DNA of 64,000 nucleotides from Phytophthora sp. 'mugwort'. Its lineage: Eukaryota; Oomycota; Peronosporomycetes; Peronosporales; Peronosporaceae. The position numbers and the translations under genes are program-made. The DNA is taken from positions 9,796,001 through 9,860,000 of the forward strand of contig JAUCEF010000007.1 of the NCBI GenBank assembly GCA_033558025.1, given 5' to 3'. The notes beneath the pieces were generated by a model. It was given only the letters and a program-made list of their open reading frames with translations, made no database searches and had not been told where the DNA came from. Below are positions 60,684-64,000 of the stretch, piece by piece; within the stretch, counting starts at the first letter, position 1, and each line of letters starts with the position of its first letter.

Positions 60684-62289
60684 ACGTCATTTACGCGAAG
60701 AAAATGAATCAACTAGGATAAGTTTTTATTTAGTTAGCTGGGTCGGGTAACATCTCCTCTCGTGGCAACCTGCATACGATCTGCCACAAACGCTCGTCGC
60801 CGATTTCCATCGGAACGAGCTTGGCACTGTTTGCCATTGGATCGCCGAACGCCAGTCCCGTTCCGTTTCGGTGCCGGACTACCAGCTAATGGAAGACGGG
60901 CTCGTCATAGATCAACGAATAACATATAATGCCATCAATACAATAGGAATGACCGCAATTCTTATTATTACCGACGGCAAAATTGGAGTTTTTATTAGGG
61001 CTAGTTGATGGCTCAACCCAATCCAATATTGAATTTTTCGGACCTCTGGTCAACCTTGAACATAAAACCTCGTAGCGTCTGGAGCGTAAAGGTTTGGAAT
61101 CTTTAGCTAGCCCATCTGTTCGTCGCAGTCATGACAATTGGTTGGAAGGAAGTTTTTCTCTTTCGTGCACGGACGGCTACCTTCTAGCAAGAGCCACCAG
61201 AGAAAACAATCGGTGCCGTGCTAAATTGGAGATTATCCTTTCTTGATCTCTTCTTGAACGCTTGCCACAATTCTATCATGTTGTTGTTCATCTTGCCTGC
61301 CCTTCCTTGTCAAACGATTTTGGTTTCTGAGTTCGCGGACGACTTGCGGGATGGCTAGATTCGATGGGCAGCATCTTTATTACTTAGTCGTAGCGCGAGC
61401 TGATTTGCCTGAGTAAATGGGTAACCCGACGTTAGAGGCTATTTCAATAGTCCTAGAAGGGTACACGGACTGGCTTCTTTAATGTTCTAAGCGGTTTCCC
61501 CTGTAATCCATTCTATAGAAGAAACACTTATTAGTACACTGATCTCTCGTTCCGTTTGCGTAGCAGGTCCTAGAACTAAAGGATATACTCGCCGATAGTT
61601 ACCTTTTTCAAGTGGAACATCCGTTCGTGAAAATTATACTCGAAATCCTTAAGCCTGAAGCGTGCACAATTGAGTCTTGAACAGTACCCATCTCTTTTGC
61701 ACGTCCATGCGCTCACAGTACGAAATAAATGCGCGGTAATAATTCAGCACGGACTTGCCCAGATTGCTAAATATTAGGAACCCAATGTATGCCGGCTCTG
61801 CTTCCGTCAAATAATACTTGGTGGCGTAGTACTGTTACGTTGCAAAGATCCAGACCACAAAAGCTCTGACGCTCGGACCCGAACCAACTTGTACAGTAAC
61901 TATACGTTTGGAAGGGTGTCACACTTATAATATCACCTGTCCCTAAACCAGCCAACCATTAAGGCTTGCGGGTGACAGAACCCTAATCCCGCTACGGCTC
62001 GCACGCGAAGCCTTCGCTTGCCAGGAGGTCATGCTGGGTCCTGAGTTTGCATCCGCGTGCTACGCACACGGCATGCCAACTATAGGCATGCTTGCCTGCC
62101 TGCTGGCTTGGCATGACATCCGTCCTCAGATTGATCCAATCACAACACCTCCTTTATCCTACATACTTGAATTTTGTATATTTGGCACATTGTCGGAAGA
62201 TATGCACCGTCTGAATTAAAGTTCGTATGGTTCCCACTTAAGTACTGTCGGAACGGTGAGGATATTCATCCATAGTTTAATGATTAGCG
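60684..62289. other. Gene-poor region, nothing firmly recognised
   Basis: Several short frames with random composition. Two copies of GGCATGC occur in a 35-bp stretch near 62071-62093, followed by GCCTGCCTGCTGGC, a minor local repeat. The region probably contains very old element remains. Confidence 0.3.
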
Positions 62290-62655
62290 GGCTGCAGTAA
62301 CGTTAGCCTCAAAGAAAGACGCATACTCCGAGATTGGTTATTAACCCTAGGCTATATAAGAGACCCTAATACAGTCCGATAGATATACGATATATGGGCT
62401 CCAAACGACAGTACTACCTTAAACCAGACTCATACACTCTTGATTCAGAACGTTAACTGACTTTTTCTTGTTATTCGCGGCATAGTCGCTGTGGTGTAGA
62501 TATACAAGGCTTACTATCTAGCTGTCAATGCTTATCTAATGCTGCAAGGCCACCTACCTGAGATCGTGTTAGCAAAACAGTACTGACTACTGCTTAATAT
62601 GCAAGGTGTGGACACAAGATGTGTCACACAACGCGTAACCTTCGAGTAACTCTGT
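62290..62655 (+). mobile_element. LTR relic (family A, copy 3, plus orientation)
   Basis: It includes a TATA-type sequence (GGCTATATAAGAGACCC at about 62349), the block TTATTCGCGGCATAGTCGC at about 62473, an AT-rich tract and a terminal CTGTTACA near 62655. It lines up with copies 1 and 2 but is more diverged within the palindromic block. The downstream sequence shows no gag or pol, so it is solo or truncated. Confidence 0.5.
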
Positions 62656-63925
62656 TACACCATCTCTTTGCCGAACGTTCTCTCACTAACAGAATGATCT
62701 TCTTCTTCGGCTCAACCCTTGATGCCACGCAAAACGTCAAAGCGCTCTTTGGCATATGAACTTGCATCCGGGATTAATAGTTGCTGATGCTGAGATATAC
62801 TAGCAGTTGATGCATGGAGATTGTGTCGGATCCATTAGTCGCCGAACAAGATGCGGCATCCTGGTCGGTCAAACCGACATGATTATTGGCATTTGCCGTA
62901 TTTGACGGCGCTCTCGCTCGCGTTCGCGAGCGATGCGAACGATGACTTTTAAGTGTCGTTTGAAGAGCGCTTTCTCGAAACCTAGGGTTTGCTCTCTCTC
63001 TCTCTACATGTACGGTCCCTTCGTTGGGTCATTGACTTCTCAGCGCTCGCTACAAGTTCGACCAAAACGCTAAATCTACACTTCTTGTAAAGCTGATGGA
63101 GTGTGTCAATAAAACGTACGAGTGCTCAGTTTGGGCAAACCTAAGTCGAGTCCGCTATTTAACTTGTATCCCGGCTCCATCAACGGCATCGGGGCTACTC
63201 CACTACCTAGTTGTATAGAGGTTTGTCGGCGCTGTGGTTCGCCGGAATGCATCGACTGTGTGTTTGTGGGGGGGGGGGGCAGCATACACCTGAGCTCAAT
63301 ATGCAAACAACACGGATCTTGTACTGGTATACTCAATCCCTTTGTGTACATGCCGAAGTTGCAGTTAGAGGAAAGGAAAACTTCAACTTCCAGACGTTAA
63401 TGTTGAAGAGCCAACCGACGTATCCTTGGGAACAGGTCCATAATCTATCTACCGTATTCTTATGCCTGGTACTACATCGGGACTTTTTCCGCGAACTATC
63501 GGTGCAGTGTCTACCGACGGACGGGTTGTAAGGTCACGGCTTTTGTGGTAGATGTTGAGATCAAGGTGGCTGGTGAGCATGAGTTAGAGTGAGCTTCTGA
63601 TGGCCACCGTCCGGTAAGTTTACTGCATCGACGGATGGGCTAGGTAACGCTGGCGACATACGGAATTGGGTTGGCTGATGTGACGCTCACGTATTAAAGC
63701 GTTTGGCACACAATTCGCCACAAATTCTACAACAATGGCGATTTGATCGTTCATGGTGCTTCCAAGAAGCAGCTTTTGGGCTCGTGCTTTATCGCACGAG
63801 AACATCACATTTTGGACGTGACATCTATGGCGTATCGAGAGTGAGCTACTTTACGACGTTCGAAATAATTAGGTCTAAGGTTGTTTCAGTTTCACTTCAC
63901 TTATTACGAAAGATGAGGATTTGCA
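62656..63925. other. Gene-poor region with low-complexity tracts
   Basis: It contains a 20-bp near-perfect palindrome at 62914-62933, a (CT)n run at 62992-63004, and an 11-13 base G run at about 63267-63279. Three overlapping frames between 63106 and 63531 are not convincing. No gene is supported. Confidence 0.3.
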
Positions 63926-64000
63926 TCAAGCGATGGGTGGGCGCATCCTCAGCTTGTCGATCAAATGCGGCATCAGCAAACCTACCTTTTCGTCGACGCC
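63926..64000 (-). CDS. Possible 3' end of a gene entering from the right edge
   Basis: On the minus strand an open frame enters from the right edge and ends at a TGA (63926-63928). It reads VDEKVGLLMPHLIDKLRM and then RPPIA. The sequence looks like an amphipathic helix but is too short to classify. Confidence 0.2.
   Translation of the reverse strand, partial: GVDEKVGLLMPHLIDKLRMRPPIA

Noticed and set aside
1..64000. CRISPR arrays, tRNA or rRNA genes
   Set aside because: No regularly spaced direct repeats and no cloverleaf or ribosomal sequence were seen; the window is eukaryotic nuclear DNA.

Overview
The window is nuclear DNA from a filamentous oomycete, most likely Phytophthora or a close relative. 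Four things point there. The genes have short GT-AG introns of about 55-110 bp that keep the reading frame exactly. Housekeeping genes are closely packed and often divergent or convergent. Gene-poor gaps hold decayed LTR, mariner and hAT elements. The gene content is eukaryotic (TOR, XPF, NOC3, makorin, BAF60, BK channel). No tRNA, rRNA or CRISPR array was seen.

Layout. 1-2.2 kb: an aminotransferase-like fragment at the left edge, an LTR relic and a gag fragment. 2.2-13.9 kb: four dense genes, namely a RING/AT-hook/kelch protein, a single-pass FN3-EGF-TSR surface protein, a Smi1/Knr4-family protein on the minus strand, and a nine-exon ZFC3H1-like RNA-surveillance protein whose C-terminus carries leucine-rich repeats. 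13.9-18.6 kb: gene-poor, with a decayed PAP2 phosphatase fragment, a possible 71-aa LYR protein, a small basic ORF and a second LTR relic. 18.6-21.4 kb: an LRR protein and a makorin, both minus strand. 21.9-30.3 kb: a head-to-tail array of five PAP2 lipid-phosphate phosphatase genes, of which the third is a pseudogene. 30.4-55.7 kb: conserved housekeeping genes: XPF (ERCC4), NADH-cytochrome b5 reductase, a DTW tRNA-modification enzyme with zinc knuckles, TOR kinase in one 8-kb exon, NOC3, a tetraspanin-like protein, a BAF60/SMARCD chromatin subunit, a ZC2HC1 zinc-finger protein and a BK-type potassium channel. 55.7-64 kb: a transposon-rich tail with a mariner element bounded by near-perfect inverted repeats, a broken hAT transposase, a third LTR relic and unassigned sequence.

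Functional themes. Several genes act in growth control and ribosome production (TOR, NOC3), RNA metabolism (ZFC3H1-like, makorin, DTW enzyme), genome maintenance and chromatin (XPF, BAF60), and membrane signalling (PAP2 array, BK channel, tetraspanin, FN3-EGF-TSR protein). They look like independent neighbours rather than one pathway. The clearest local story is the PAP2 family: tandem duplication, intron loss, a fresh pseudogene and an older relic about 8 kb away. The most unusual proteins are the ZFC3H1-LRR, RING-AT-hook-kelch and DTW-zinc-knuckle architectures. I did not find a convincing new defence or mobile system.
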